Positions 26,851 through 35,774 are shown, counted from the first letter of the stretch. The stretch is 64,000 bases of DNA from Streptomyces justiciae (GCF_015163075.1 NZ_JADDXU010000002.1:682001-746000); one strand, 5' to 3'. The notes: generated by a model not told the origin, from the sequence alone. Program-made: numbers and translations.

Positions 26851-28032
26851 TCAGTGCACGCCCGGCTGGTACTTCGGCAGCCGGGCGGTGATCCGCATGC
26901 CAGCGCCCACGGCGGTCTCGATGACGAGGCCGTAGTCGTCGCCGTACACCTGGCGCAGCCGGTCGTCGACGTTGGAAAGCCCGATGCCGCCCGAGGGGCT
27001 GACCTCGCCGGCGAGGATGCGGTGCAGTACGGAGGGGTCCATTCCCGCGCCGTCGTCCTCGATGACGACGAGGGCTTCGGCACCCGCGTCCTGCGCCGTG
27101 ATCTGGATGTGGCATTTGTCGGACTTGCCTTCGAGGCCGTGCTTGACGGCGTTCTCGACGAGCGGCTGGAGGCAGAGGAAGGGCAGGGTGACCGGCAGTA
27201 CTTCGGGGGCGATCTGGAGGGTGACGGAGAGGCGGTCGCCGAAGCGGGCCCTCACCAGCGCCAAGTAGTGGTCGATGGCGTGGAGTTCGTCGGCGAGGGT
27301 GGTGAAGTCGCCGTGCCGGCGGAAGCTGTAGCGGGTGAAGTCGGCGAACTCCAGGAGCAGTTCGCGGGCGCGCTCGGGGTCGGTGCGGACGAACGACGCG
27401 ATCACCGCGAGGGAGTTGAAGATGAAGTGCGGGGAGATCTGGGCGCGCAAAGCCTTGATCTCGGCCTCGATGAGGCGGGTGCGGGACTGGTCGAGGTCGG
27501 CGAGTTCGAGCTGGACGGAGACCCAGCGGGCGACCTCTCCGGCGGCCCGTACGAGCACGGCGGACTCGCGGGGCGCGCAGGCCACGAGGGCGCCGTGGAC
27601 GCGGTCGTCGACGGTGAGCGGGGCGACCACGGCCCAGCTCACGGTGCAGTCGAGGGCGTCGCAGGTCAGCGGGAAGGCCTCGCCGCGGCCGGTCTCCAGG
27701 GGACCGGCGAGGCGTTTCATGATCTCGTCGCGGTGATGGCCGCCGACGCCGTCCCAGACGAGGACCCGCTCCTGGTCGGTCAGGCACAGGGCGTCCGTGC
27801 CGAGCAACGTCCGTAGTCTGCGGGCCGACTTGCGGGCCGTCTCCTCCGTCAGGCCCGCGCGGAGCGGCGGCGCGGCGAGGGACGCCGTGTGCAGGGTCTC
27901 GAAGGTGGCGTGCTCGACGGGGGTGCCGAGGCCGCCGAGGTTCTCGGGGCGCGCGGTACGGCGGCCGAGCCAGAAGCCGGCGGCCAGCAGGGGCAGGATC
28001 GCCACGCACAGCCCGGCGAGGAATCCGCTCAC
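26851..28032 (-). CDS. LytS-type sensor histidine kinase
   Basis: 393 residues. One N-terminal membrane helix (FLAGLCVAILPLLAAGFWLG), a GAF-like middle region at about 80-190, then the His_kinase (PF06580) segment with phospho-acceptor His in ISPHFIFNSLAVIA, then the HATPase with NAVKHGLEGK and GGIGLSNVDDRLRQVYG. The start is GTG 28030-28032, overlapping the symporter stop (GTGA). It is the last gene of the operon whose first gene encodes the cognate LytTR regulator. Because it has only one helix instead of the 5TM-LytS module, it probably receives its signal through the GAF-like domain or the symporter. Confidence 0.88.
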   Translation of the reverse strand: MSGFLAGLCVAILPLLAAGFWLGRRTARPENLGGLGTPVEHATFETLHTASLAAPPLRAGLTEETARKSARRLRTLLGTDALCLTDQERVLVWDGVGGHHRDEIMKRLAGPLETGRGEAFPLTCDALDCTVSWAVVAPLTVDDRVHGALVACAPRESAVLVRAAGEVARWVSVQLELADLDQSRTRLIEAEIKALRAQISPHFIFNSLAVIASFVRTDPERARELLLEFADFTRYSFRRHGDFTTLADELHAIDHYLALVRARFGDRLSVTLQIAPEVLPVTLPFLCLQPLVENAVKHGLEGKSDKCHIQITAQDAGAEALVVIEDDGAGMDPSVLHRILAGEVSPSGGIGLSNVDDRLRQVYGDDYGLVIETAVGAGMRITARLPKYQPGVH

Positions 28033-29741
28033 GCCTTCACCTCCGTCCGCAGCTCCTCCGGCAGATGGAACCGCGCCAGGATCGCCGCCGTCCCGGCCGG
28101 GACCTTGCCCGGGGTCGCCAGGGACACCAGGACCATGGTGAGGAAGCCCAGCGGCACCGACCAGAGGGCCGGCCAGGCGAGCAGGGCGTGCAGCGCGCCG
28201 GAGCCCGGGAAGCCTGCCATGGTCGCCGCGACCGCCACGAGCGCGGAGCCGCCGCCGACCAGCATCCCGGCGGCCGCGCCCGGCGGGGTCAGCCGGCGCC
28301 ACCAGATGCCGAGGACGAGCAGCGGGCAGAAGGAGGAGGCCGACACGGCGAAGGCCAGGCCCACCGCGTCGGCGACCGGCAGCCCGCCGACCAGGGCGCT
28401 CGCCGCCAGCGGTACGGCCATGGCGATGACTGTGCCAAGCCGGAAGTGCCGTACGCCGCGCGACGGAAGCACGTCCTGGGTGAGCACGCCCGCGACGGCC
28501 ATGGTCAGCCCCGAGGCGGTGGAGAGGAACGCGGCGAAGGCGCCCCCGGCGACCAGCGCGCCGAGCAGGTCACCGCCGAGGCCGCCGATCACCCGGTCCG
28601 GCAGCAGCAGGACGGCGGCGTCCGCGTCCCCGGTGAGGGTGAGCTCGGGGGCGTAGAGGCGGCCGAGGGCGCCGTAGACGGGCGGCAGCAGATAGAAGGC
28701 GCCGATCAGGCCGAGGACGGCGACGGTGGTGCGGCGGGCGGCGACGCCGTGCGGGCTGGTGTAGAAGCGGACGACGACGTGCGGCAGGCCCATGGTGCCG
28801 AGGAAGGTCGCGAGGATCAGTCCGTACGTGGCGTACAGCGGGCGTTCGCCGCGGCTCTCGGCCTGTGAGGGCGACAGTCCGGCGTCGCTGCGGCGGTCGG
28901 CCTCGGGGACGGGGTCGCCTGCGGCGAAGGTGAGCCGGGTGCCGGCGTCGATGTGGTGGGTGCCGGCGCGGAGGCGGAGCGCGGTGTCCGTGTGGGTGCG
29001 GCCGTCCACCGTGCCGTCGACCGTCACCGTCAGCGGGCGGTCGAGCTTCACGTCGAGGCTGTCGCCGACGCGGACGACGCGTTGCTCGCGGAAGGTCGCC
29101 GGTTCCTCGAAGGCGTGGCTGGGGGCGCCGTCGCCCTGCCAGGCGAGGATCAGGAAGAGGGCGGGGACGAGGAGGGCGGTGAGCTTGAGCCAGTACTGGA
29201 AGGCCTGCACGAAGGTGATGCTGCGCATGCCGCCGGCGGCGACGGTCGCGACGACCACGACGGCGACGATGACTCCGCCCAGCGAGTCGGGGGCGCCGGT
29301 CAGCACCTGCAACGTCAGTCCGGCGCCCTGGAGTTGGGGCAGCAGGTACAGCCAGCCGACCCCGACGACGAAGGCCCCCGCCAGCCGGCGTACCGCCTGC
29401 GAGGCGAGCCGGGCCTCGGCGAAGTCGGGGAGCGTGTACGCGCCGGAGCGGCGCAGCGGGGCGGCGACGAAGAGCAGGAGGACGAGGTATCCGGCGGTGT
29501 AGCCGACCGGGTACCAGAGCATGTCCGGGCCCTGGACGAGGACGAGTCCGGCGATGCCGAGGAAGGAGGCCGCCGACAGGTACTCGCCGCTGATGGCGGC
29601 CGCGTTCAGCCGTGGCCCCACGGTGCGGGAGGCGACGTAGAAGTCGGAGGTGGTGCGGGAGATGCGCAGGCCGAAGGCGCCGACGAGGACGGTGGCGACG
29701 ACGACGAGGGCGACCGCCGGAACGGCGTAGCTGGAGTTCAT
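28029..29741 (-). CDS. Sodium/solute symporter (SSS family, ActP/MctP-like)
   Basis: 570 residues, about 13 membrane segments. Family marks: the N-terminal YVASRTVGPRLNAAAISGEYLSAASFLGIAG, GYLVLLLFVAAPLRRSGAYTLPDFAEARL, and the core LATFLGTMGLPHVVVRFYTS. Between residues about 210 and 300 it carries an unusual external insertion rich in beta-like repeats (DSLDVKLDRPLTVTVDGTVD, THHIDAGTRLTFAAG). The family takes up acetate, pyruvate or other monocarboxylates with sodium. Its ATG overlaps the upstream small membrane protein stop and the kinase start overlaps its stop, so expression is coupled. The substrate is inferred as a short carboxylate. Confidence 0.9.
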   Translation of the reverse strand: MNSSYAVPAVALVVVATVLVGAFGLRISRTTSDFYVASRTVGPRLNAAAISGEYLSAASFLGIAGLVLVQGPDMLWYPVGYTAGYLVLLLFVAAPLRRSGAYTLPDFAEARLASQAVRRLAGAFVVGVGWLYLLPQLQGAGLTLQVLTGAPDSLGGVIVAVVVVATVAAGGMRSITFVQAFQYWLKLTALLVPALFLILAWQGDGAPSHAFEEPATFREQRVVRVGDSLDVKLDRPLTVTVDGTVDGRTHTDTALRLRAGTHHIDAGTRLTFAAGDPVPEADRRSDAGLSPSQAESRGERPLYATYGLILATFLGTMGLPHVVVRFYTSPHGVAARRTTVAVLGLIGAFYLLPPVYGALGRLYAPELTLTGDADAAVLLLPDRVIGGLGGDLLGALVAGGAFAAFLSTASGLTMAVAGVLTQDVLPSRGVRHFRLGTVIAMAVPLAASALVGGLPVADAVGLAFAVSASSFCPLLVLGIWWRRLTPPGAAAGMLVGGGSALVAVAATMAGFPGSGALHALLAWPALWSVPLGFLTMVLVSLATPGKVPAGTAAILARFHLPEELRTEVKA

Positions 29742-30100
29742 CGGTCCTCTACGAGCCGCACGAAGTCCCGTTCGTTGCGTTCCGCGCGCCGCACGTACCA
29801 ACGGGCGAGCAGCACCAGCGGGACGTAGACGCCGAAGCCGAGGACGGCCCATTCCACGCGGCGGGCGTCGGGCATCGCGGCGAACAGCAGCGGGAGCGGG
29901 CCGATGAGGAGGCCGAGGACGGCGAACACGGTGAGTCCGGCGCGGAGTTGGCTGCGCATGAGGGAGCGGACGTAGGTGTGGCCGAGGGTGGTCTGTTCGT
30001 CGATCTCGGTGCGCGGGCGGTAGTAGCCGGAGGCGCGGCGGGTGCGGCGGGGCGGGCCGGTGACGACCACGCGGCGTTCGGCGGGGTCCTGGTGCGGCAT
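29738..30100 (-). CDS. Small membrane protein of the symporter operon (DUF485-like)
   Basis: 120 residues with a soluble, basic N-terminus (YYRPRTEIDEQTTLGHTYVR) and two membrane helices (LTVFAVLGLLIGPLPLLFA and WAVLGFGVYVPLVLLARWYV). DUF485 proteins regularly precede SSS symporters (for example YjcH before ActP), and this gene overlaps the symporter start by four bases, so it is probably an accessory subunit. Sequence similarity to canonical DUF485 cannot be confirmed by eye. Confidence 0.7.
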   Translation of the reverse strand: MPHQDPAERRVVVTGPPRRTRRASGYYRPRTEIDEQTTLGHTYVRSLMRSQLRAGLTVFAVLGLLIGPLPLLFAAMPDARRVEWAVLGFGVYVPLVLLARWYVRRAERNERDFVRLVEDR

Positions 30101-30101
30101 G

Positions 30102-30872
30102 TCAGGTCCTCCGCATCAGCAGGTCGCGCAGTTCGCGGGCGTGGCGTCGGCTGACCTGGAGTTCCTCGCTTCCGACCAGGACGCTGACCGTGCCGGCGTC
30201 GAGGCGGAGTTCGCCGATGTGGCGCAGGGCGACCAGATGGCGGCGGTGGATGCGGACGAAGCCGCGGGAGCGCCAGCGCTCCTCCAGGGTGGACAGCGGG
30301 ATGCGGACGAGGTGGCTGCCCTTGGTGGTGTGCAGCCGGGCGTAGTCGCCCTGGGCCTCCACGTGGGTGATGTCCTCGACGGAGACGAAGCGCGTCACGC
30401 CGCCGAGCTCGACGGGTATGTGGTCGGGGTCGGGTTCGTGCACGGGGATGCGGGGGGCCTGGTCGCCGGGTTCGGCGGGGCGTCGTACGAGTTCGGCAGC
30501 GCGTCGTACGGCCTCGGCGAGCCGCTCCTTGCGGACGGGCTTGAGGACGTAGTCGACGGCCTTGAGGTCGAAGGCCTGGACGGCGAAGTCCTCGTGGGCG
30601 GTGACGAACACGACCAGCGGGGGCTTGGCGAAGCCGGTGAGCAGCCGGGCCAGGTCGAGGCCGTCGAGGCCGGGCATGTTGATGTCGAGGAAGACGACGT
30701 CGATCGCCTCCGGACCGTCCGGGCCGGACTCCAGCGCGCGGTTGATGCGGCGCAGCGCCTCGGTCGCGTCGCCGGCGCCCTCCGCGCTGCCGATCCGGGG
30801 GTCGGCGTTGAGGAGGTAGAGCAGCTCCTCCAGCGAGGGGCGTTCGTCGTCGACAGCCAGGGCGCGCAGCAT
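30102..30872 (-). CDS. LytTR-type response regulator
   Basis: 256 residues. The receiver domain (about 1-125) has the phospho-acceptor Asp in VVFLDINMPGLDGLD, acid pair DDE near the start and conserved Lys in YVLKPVRKERL. The LytTR DNA-binding domain (about 155-256) has EDITHVEAQGDYARLHT and FVRIHRRHLVALRHI. It is the first gene of a four-gene operon with the small membrane protein, symporter and LytS kinase and most likely induces the symporter. Confidence 0.93.
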   Translation of the reverse strand: MLRALAVDDERPSLEELLYLLNADPRIGSAEGAGDATEALRRINRALESGPDGPEAIDVVFLDINMPGLDGLDLARLLTGFAKPPLVVFVTAHEDFAVQAFDLKAVDYVLKPVRKERLAEAVRRAAELVRRPAEPGDQAPRIPVHEPDPDHIPVELGGVTRFVSVEDITHVEAQGDYARLHTTKGSHLVRIPLSTLEERWRSRGFVRIHRRHLVALRHIGELRLDAGTVSVLVGSEELQVSRRHARELRDLLMRRT

Positions 30873-30985
30873 GAACCCGGAGTGTAGGAGTAATTCGTAC
30901 GTCTGGACATGTGCGGAGGTGTGGACGTTCCCGCTGGGTACGGTGCTGGGGCGCTGGTGGGTCCGGTGCTGGATACAGTGCCGCC

Positions 30986-31483
30986 ATGAACAGCAGGACC
31001 CCCGCGTTCGACGAGCTCGACCGGAAGATCATCACCGCGCTGATGGCGAACGCGCGGACGTCCTTCGCGGAGATCGGCGCCGCGATCGGGCTGTCCTCCA
31101 CGGCGGTCAAGCGGCGGGTGGACCGGCTCCGGGAGACCGGGGTCATCACCGGGTTCACGGCGACCGTGCAGCCGTCCGCGCTGGGCTGGCGCACGGAGGC
31201 GTACGTCGAGGTGTACTGCGAGGGCGCGGCGCCGCCGCGGCGGCTCGCGGAGGTGGTGCGCAACCATCCGGAGATCACGGCGGCGATGACGGTGACCGGC
31301 GGCGCGGACGCGCTCCTGCATGTGCGGGCGCGGGACGTGGAGCACTTCGAGGAGGTGCTGGAACGCATCCGCGTGGAGCCCTTCATCCGCAAGACGATCA
31401 GCGTGATGGTGCTGTCCCATCTGCTCCCGGAGAGCCCGGAGGCGGGCGCCACCCAGGCGGCTCCCGCAGCATCACCCGAATAA
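30986..31483 (+). CDS. Lrp/AsnC family transcriptional regulator
   Basis: 165 residues. HTH at about 8-50 (ELDRKIITALMANARTSFAE and GLSSTAVKRRVDRLRETGVI), then the RAM ligand-binding fold (AYVEVYCEGAAPPRRLAEVV ... VTGGADALLHVRARDVEHFE). The protein responds to an amino acid, in this setting probably arginine or ornithine. It lies directly before the pentein hydrolase and rocD genes, and three dyads fill the 154 bases in between, so it very likely regulates them. ATG 30986 is chosen by the family N-terminus. Confidence 0.9.
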   Translation: MNSRTPAFDELDRKIITALMANARTSFAEIGAAIGLSSTAVKRRVDRLRETGVITGFTATVQPSALGWRTEAYVEVYCEGAAPPRRLAEVVRNHPEITAAMTVTGGADALLHVRARDVEHFEEVLERIRVEPFIRKTISVMVLSHLLPESPEAGATQAAPAASPE

Positions 31484-31493
31484 ACATCCGAGC

Positions 31494-31562
31494 ACGCAGC
31501 GAAGCTGCGCGTTCACGGTCGAAGACGCAGCATTCCTGCGCAGACACGCAATTCTCGTTGCT
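31494..31562. promoter_or_regulatory. Three tandem dyads, probable Lrp-type operators before ddaH-rocD
   Basis: CGCAGC-GAA-GCTGCG (31495-31509), CGCAG-CATTC-CTGCG (31526-31540) and CGCAA-N6-TTGC (31547-31561) are similar inverted repeats in the gap between the Lrp gene and ddaH. Their centres lie 31 and about 21 bases apart, close to three and two helical turns. Confidence 0.55.
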
Positions 31563-31637
31563 TGTCGGGTGTGACCGTCACTTCCTACCTTGGTGTCAAC
31601 CCCCAGTCGACACCGCAGGAAGCGGAGGAACCCCTCT

Positions 31638-32462
31638 GTGTCCGACTCCCGTGTGCCGCGCCGACGGCGATTCCTCGTCTGCGAACCCAGACATTTCGCC
31701 GTGCAGTACGCGATCAATCCCTGGATGCAACCCGATGTCCGCGTCGACGTGGACCTGGCCCGGGAACAGTGGCAGGCGCTGATCGGCGCCTACCGGGCCC
31801 ACGGCCACACCGTCGACAGCGTGGAGCCGGCCCCCGGTCTCCCGGACATGGTCTTCGCCGCGAACTCGGCGGTCGTCGTGGACGGCCGCGTCTTCGGCTC
31901 CCTCTTCCACGCGCCCGAGCGGCGCCCGGAGTCCCTCCACTACGACACCTGGTTCAAGGCGGCCGGCTTCGACGTCCATCGTCCCGAGGCCGTCTGCGAG
32001 GGCGAGGGCGACCTGGTCTGGACGGGCCGGTACGTGCTGGCCGGCACCGGTTTCCGCACCACCCGGGAGGCGCACCGCGAGGTGCAGGAGTTCTTCGGGC
32101 ACCCGGTGATCAGCCTGACGCTGGTGGACCCGCGCTTCTACCACCTGGACACGGCGCTGTTCGTCCTCGACGACTCCACCGAGGGCAACAACATCTCCTA
32201 CTACCCGGAGGCGTTCTCGCCGGGCAGCCGGGAGGTGCTCGCGCGCCTGTACCCGAACGCGGTGCTCGCCACCCTGGACGACGCGCTGGCCTTCGGCCTG
32301 AACTCCGTGTCCGACGGCCGCAACGTCTTCATCGCGCCCCAGGCCGAGTCCCTGTCCTCCGCCCTCGCCGACCGCGGCTATGTCCCCGTGCCCGTCGACC
32401 TGTCCGAGTTCCGCAAGGCAGGCGGCGGCATCAAGTGCTGCACTCAGGAGATCCGTTCATGA
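31638..32462 (+). CDS. Pentein-fold guanidino hydrolase (DDAH/arginine dihydrolase-like)
   Basis: 274 residues. Start GTG 31638 after GGAGGAA. The family is dimethylargininase/amidinotransferase: His169 in RFYHLDTALFVLDD and the nucleophilic Cys in the C-terminal GGGIKCCTQEIRS (Cys267/268). In the substrate-binding loop it reads PDMVFAANSAVV with Asn76, where arginine deiminases and DDAHs have an acidic residue. Asn at this place is associated with cyanobacterial arginine dihydrolase (ArgZ), which gives ornithine plus ammonia. The stop overlaps rocD (ATGA), whose substrate is ornithine, so arginine to ornithine is a sensible reaction. Annotated usually as ddaH. Confidence 0.82.
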   Translation: MSDSRVPRRRRFLVCEPRHFAVQYAINPWMQPDVRVDVDLAREQWQALIGAYRAHGHTVDSVEPAPGLPDMVFAANSAVVVDGRVFGSLFHAPERRPESLHYDTWFKAAGFDVHRPEAVCEGEGDLVWTGRYVLAGTGFRTTREAHREVQEFFGHPVISLTLVDPRFYHLDTALFVLDDSTEGNNISYYPEAFSPGSREVLARLYPNAVLATLDDALAFGLNSVSDGRNVFIAPQAESLSSALADRGYVPVPVDLSEFRKAGGGIKCCTQEIRS

Positions 32463-33682
32463 CCGCTCCCGTGACCACGCGCACCTCCGCCGACCTGATC
32501 CGCGCCGAGGAACCGGTCCTGGCGCACAACTACCACCCGCTCCCGGTGGTCGTCGCCCGCGCCGAGGGCACCTGGGTCGAGGACGTCGAGGGCCGCCGCT
32601 ACCTGGACATGCTGGCCGGGTACTCGGCCCTCAACTTCGGCCACCGCCACCCGACCCTGATCGAGGCCGCCCACCGCCAGCTGGACCGCCTCACCCTCAC
32701 CTCCCGCGCCTTCCACAACGACAAGCTGGCCGAATTCGCCGAGCGGCTGGCCGAGTTGACGGGCCTGGACATGGTGCTGCCGATGAACACGGGCGCCGAG
32801 GCGGTCGAGTCCGGCATCAAGGTGGCCCGCAAATGGGCGTACGACGTGAAGGGCGTCCCGGCCGACCGGGCGACGATCGTGGTGGCGGCGGAGAACTTCC
32901 ACGGCCGTACGACGACGATCGTGTCGTTCTCCACGGACGAGACGGCGAGGGCGGGCTTCGGCCCCTTCACGCCGGGCTTCCGGATCGTGCCCTACAACGA
33001 CCTGGCGGCCCTGGAAGCGGCGGTCGACGAGACGACGGCGGCGGTGCTGCTGGAGCCCATCCAGGGCGAGGCCGGCGTGATGATCCCCGACGACGGCTAT
33101 CTCACCGGCGTCCGTGAACTCACCCGCCGCAAGGGCTGCCTCTTCATCGCCGACGAGATCCAGTCGGGCCTCGGCCGCACGGGCCGCACCCTCGCCGTGG
33201 ACCACGAGTCGGTCGTCCCGGACGTCCTGCTCCTGGGCAAGGCGCTGGGCGGCGGCATCGTGCCGGTGTCGGCGGTGGTGGCCCGGCGTGACGTCCTGAG
33301 CGTGCTGCGCCCCGGCGAGCACGGCTCGACGTTCGGCGGCAACCCGCTCGCGGCGGCGGTCGGCACGGCGGTGGTGGAACTCCTGGAGACGGGCGAATTC
33401 CAGCACCGGGCAACCGAGTTGGGAGTGGTCCTGCGCGACGGCCTGACAGAACTGGTCGGCAAGGGCGTCCTCGGCTTCCGGGCACGGGGCCTGTGGGCGG
33501 GCGTCGACATCGACCCGGCCTTCGGCACGGGCCGCGAGATCGGCGAACGGCTGCTGAAGGAAGGGGTGTTGGTGAAGGACACCCATGGCTCGACGATCCG
33601 ATTGGCGCCGCCGCTGACCATCACGGCGGACGAACTCACCGACGCGCTGGGAGCGTTGGAGAAGGTACTGACGCGGGACTGA
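32459..33682 (+). CDS. rocD: Ornithine aminotransferase
   Basis: 407 residues. PLP class III fold: MNTGAEAVESGIKVARKWAY (cofactor phosphate site), ENFHGRTTTIVSFS, the Asp in FIADEIQSGLGRTG, and the Schiff-base Lys in LLLGKALGGGIVP. NYHPLPVV at the N-terminus is characteristic of ornithine aminotransferase. It converts ornithine to glutamate semialdehyde. ATG 32459 overlaps the ddaH-like stop codon, giving a two-gene arginine catabolic unit under the Lrp regulator. Confidence 0.95.
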   Translation: MTAPVTTRTSADLIRAEEPVLAHNYHPLPVVVARAEGTWVEDVEGRRYLDMLAGYSALNFGHRHPTLIEAAHRQLDRLTLTSRAFHNDKLAEFAERLAELTGLDMVLPMNTGAEAVESGIKVARKWAYDVKGVPADRATIVVAAENFHGRTTTIVSFSTDETARAGFGPFTPGFRIVPYNDLAALEAAVDETTAAVLLEPIQGEAGVMIPDDGYLTGVRELTRRKGCLFIADEIQSGLGRTGRTLAVDHESVVPDVLLLGKALGGGIVPVSAVVARRDVLSVLRPGEHGSTFGGNPLAAAVGTAVVELLETGEFQHRATELGVVLRDGLTELVGKGVLGFRARGLWAGVDIDPAFGTGREIGERLLKEGVLVKDTHGSTIRLAPPLTITADELTDALGALEKVLTRD

Positions 33683-33689
33683 GCCGGCG

Positions 33690-33719
33690 GTGCGGCTCTC
33701 CGGTGGCGGAGAGCCGCAC
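33690..33719. terminator. Hairpin terminator after rocD
   Basis: Perfect 13-base arms GTGCGGCTCTCCG / CGGAGAGCCGCAC with a 4-base loop, seven bases past the rocD stop. No T-run. Confidence 0.8.
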
Positions 33720-33955
33720 CTCGCGCTGCACAAGACCCCCACATCCGCCACTCATACTCGTCTTTTCCGTCATCGTGCACTCGATCACGTTGCCGCCGGA
33801 CCCTCACCCGCACCAGGCTGTCCCCGCGGTCATCCCCACCCGCGTCCCCGTTCCCCGCGCTCCCGCATGCACTTACACTGGCACCCCCACGACACGCCGG
33901 TTGACCTGCTGGAACGCGGCGGTTGAGCCGATATGCCGGAGTGAGGAGCGTCCCC

Positions 33956-34681
33956 TTGTTCTATTACCTGCTCAAGTACGTGTTGCTGGGGCCCCTGTTG
34001 AGACTGGTGTTCCGGCCTCGGATCGAGGGTCTTGAGCATGTGCCGGCCAGCGGCGCGGCCATCGTCGCCGGGAACCATCTGTCCTTCTCGGACCACTTCC
34101 TGATGCCGGCGATCCTCAAGCGGCGCATCACGTTCCTCGCCAAGAAGGAGTACTTCACGGGCCCCGGCGTGAAGGGCAGGCTCACGGCGTTCTTCTTCCG
34201 GAGCGCCGGGCAGATCCCGGTCGACCGTACCGGCAAGGAGGCGGGGCAGGCGGCCATCCGCGAGGGACTCGGGGTGCTCGCCAAGGACGAGCTGCTGGGG
34301 ATCTACCCGGAGGGCACGCGGTCGCACGACGGGCGGCTGTACAAGGGCAAGGTCGGCGTCGCGGTGATGGCGCTCAAGGCCGGGGTGCCCGTCATCCCGT
34401 GCGCGATGATCGGCACCTTCGAGGCGCAGCCGCCCGGGAAGGTCATCCCCAACATCCACCCCGTCGTCATCCGCTTCGGCGAGCCCCTGGACTTCTCCCG
34501 CTACGCCGGCATGGAGAACGAGAAGGCGATCCTGCGCGCCATCACCGACGAGATCATCTACGCCATCCTCAGCCTCTCCGGTCAGGAGTACGTCGACGAG
34601 TACGCGGCCGTCGTCAAAGCGCAGGAGGCCGAGGCCAAGGCGGAGAAGGAGCGGCGGTTCCCGCGGATGCCGCTGGGGTGA
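33956..34681 (+). CDS. 1-acyl-sn-glycerol-3-phosphate acyltransferase family protein
   Basis: 241 residues. An N-terminal hydrophobic helix (YYLLKYVLLGPLLRLVF) and PlsC motifs: NHLSFSD (HX4D) and YPEGTRSHDG, plus GVPVIPCAMIG, indicate acyl transfer to lysophosphatidate or a related phospholipid at the membrane. TTG 33956 is preferred, six bases after GAGGAG; GTG and TTG further upstream in the same frame are alternatives. The region 33720-33955 otherwise shows nothing clear. It is monocistronic. Confidence 0.87.
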   Translation: MFYYLLKYVLLGPLLRLVFRPRIEGLEHVPASGAAIVAGNHLSFSDHFLMPAILKRRITFLAKKEYFTGPGVKGRLTAFFFRSAGQIPVDRTGKEAGQAAIREGLGVLAKDELLGIYPEGTRSHDGRLYKGKVGVAVMALKAGVPVIPCAMIGTFEAQPPGKVIPNIHPVVIRFGEPLDFSRYAGMENEKAILRAITDEIIYAILSLSGQEYVDEYAAVVKAQEAEAKAEKERRFPRMPLG

Positions 34682-34739
34682 GCTCTGCCCTGGGCAGAGA
34701 TCCCGGGACAGCGGGGCCCGGTCGTCGTAGCGTCGCCGT

Positions 34740-35771
34740 ATGACACGACGAGCTGTGGTGATCGGGGCCGCCGGACAGATCGGGCGGGCGGCGGTGGGTG
34801 TGCTGGCCCGGGACGGGTGGGAGGTCACCGCGCTTTCGCGGGGTGGGGGGCGTGACGACGGGTGGCCCGAGGAGGTGCGGGCCGTGCCGGGCGACCGGGA
34901 GGACGACGCCGTGCTCGCCGAAGCGGTCGGTGACGGATGCGATGTCGTCGTCGACGTCGTCGCCTACGGAGGCGGCCACGCACGGCAGTTGGTCTCCCTC
35001 GCCGACCGGATCGGGTCCGCCGTCGTCATCTCGAGCGTTTCGGTGTACGAGGACGACAAGGGGCGGAACTTCGACACGCAGGAAGAGCCGGACGGTTTTC
35101 CCGAGTACCCGGTGCCGATCACCGAGCGGCAGCGCACGGTCCGGGCCGGCGACACCTCGTACAGCACGCGCAAGGTCGTCCTCGAACGTGAACTCCTCGC
35201 CGCCGGTGAGCAGTTGCCCACGACCCTGCTGCGGGCCGGTGCCATCCACGGGCCGTACTGCCGGACGCCGCGCGAGCTGTACTTCGTCAAGCGCAACCTC
35301 GACGGGCGGGCCCGGCGGGTCCTCGCGTACGGCGGGGAGAGCCGGTTCCATCCCGCGAGTGTGCACAACATCGCCGAGTTGATCCGGCTGGCCGCCGCCC
35401 GCCCGGGCAGTCGTGTCCTCAACGCGGTCGATCCGGACGCGCCGACGGTGGCGGAGATCGCCCGGGCCATCGACGACGTCATGGGAGTGGAGCAGCGGGA
35501 GGACGTGCTCGTCGACGGGCCACCGCCCGCGCCCACGGTCGGCGACACCCCGTGGTCGGTCCCGGCGCCCGTCGTCTGCGACATGGCCGCCGCCGAGCGG
35601 GAGTTGGGGTACCGGCCGGTGGTGCGGTACGCGGACCGGCTCGCCGAGTCCGTCGCCTCGATCGAGGAGCAGCTGTCCGGTCGGGACTGGCGGGAGGCGT
35701 ACCCGAGGATGCTCCAGGCGTACGGCGACCTCTTCGACTACGCGGCGGAGGACGCCTGGTTGACGGCATGA
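34740..35771 (+). CDS. NAD-dependent epimerase/dehydratase-like (extended SDR) protein
   Basis: 343 residues. Rossmann loop VIGAAGQIGRAAVGVLA at residues 6-22, and VVDVVAYGGGHARQLVSLA, then VISSVSVYEDDKG and the YSTRKVVLE Tyr-Lys pair of the extended SDR active site. It uses NAD(P) to modify a nucleotide sugar or other small molecule; the substrate is unknown. C-terminal helices end the fold. It lies 58 bases after the acyltransferase and is convergent with the aminopeptidase. Confidence 0.83.
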   Translation: MTRRAVVIGAAGQIGRAAVGVLARDGWEVTALSRGGGRDDGWPEEVRAVPGDREDDAVLAEAVGDGCDVVVDVVAYGGGHARQLVSLADRIGSAVVISSVSVYEDDKGRNFDTQEEPDGFPEYPVPITERQRTVRAGDTSYSTRKVVLERELLAAGEQLPTTLLRAGAIHGPYCRTPRELYFVKRNLDGRARRVLAYGGESRFHPASVHNIAELIRLAAARPGSRVLNAVDPDAPTVAEIARAIDDVMGVEQREDVLVDGPPPAPTVGDTPWSVPAPVVCDMAAAERELGYRPVVRYADRLAESVASIEEQLSGRDWREAYPRMLQAYGDLFDYAAEDAWLTA

Positions 35772-35774
35772 AAG

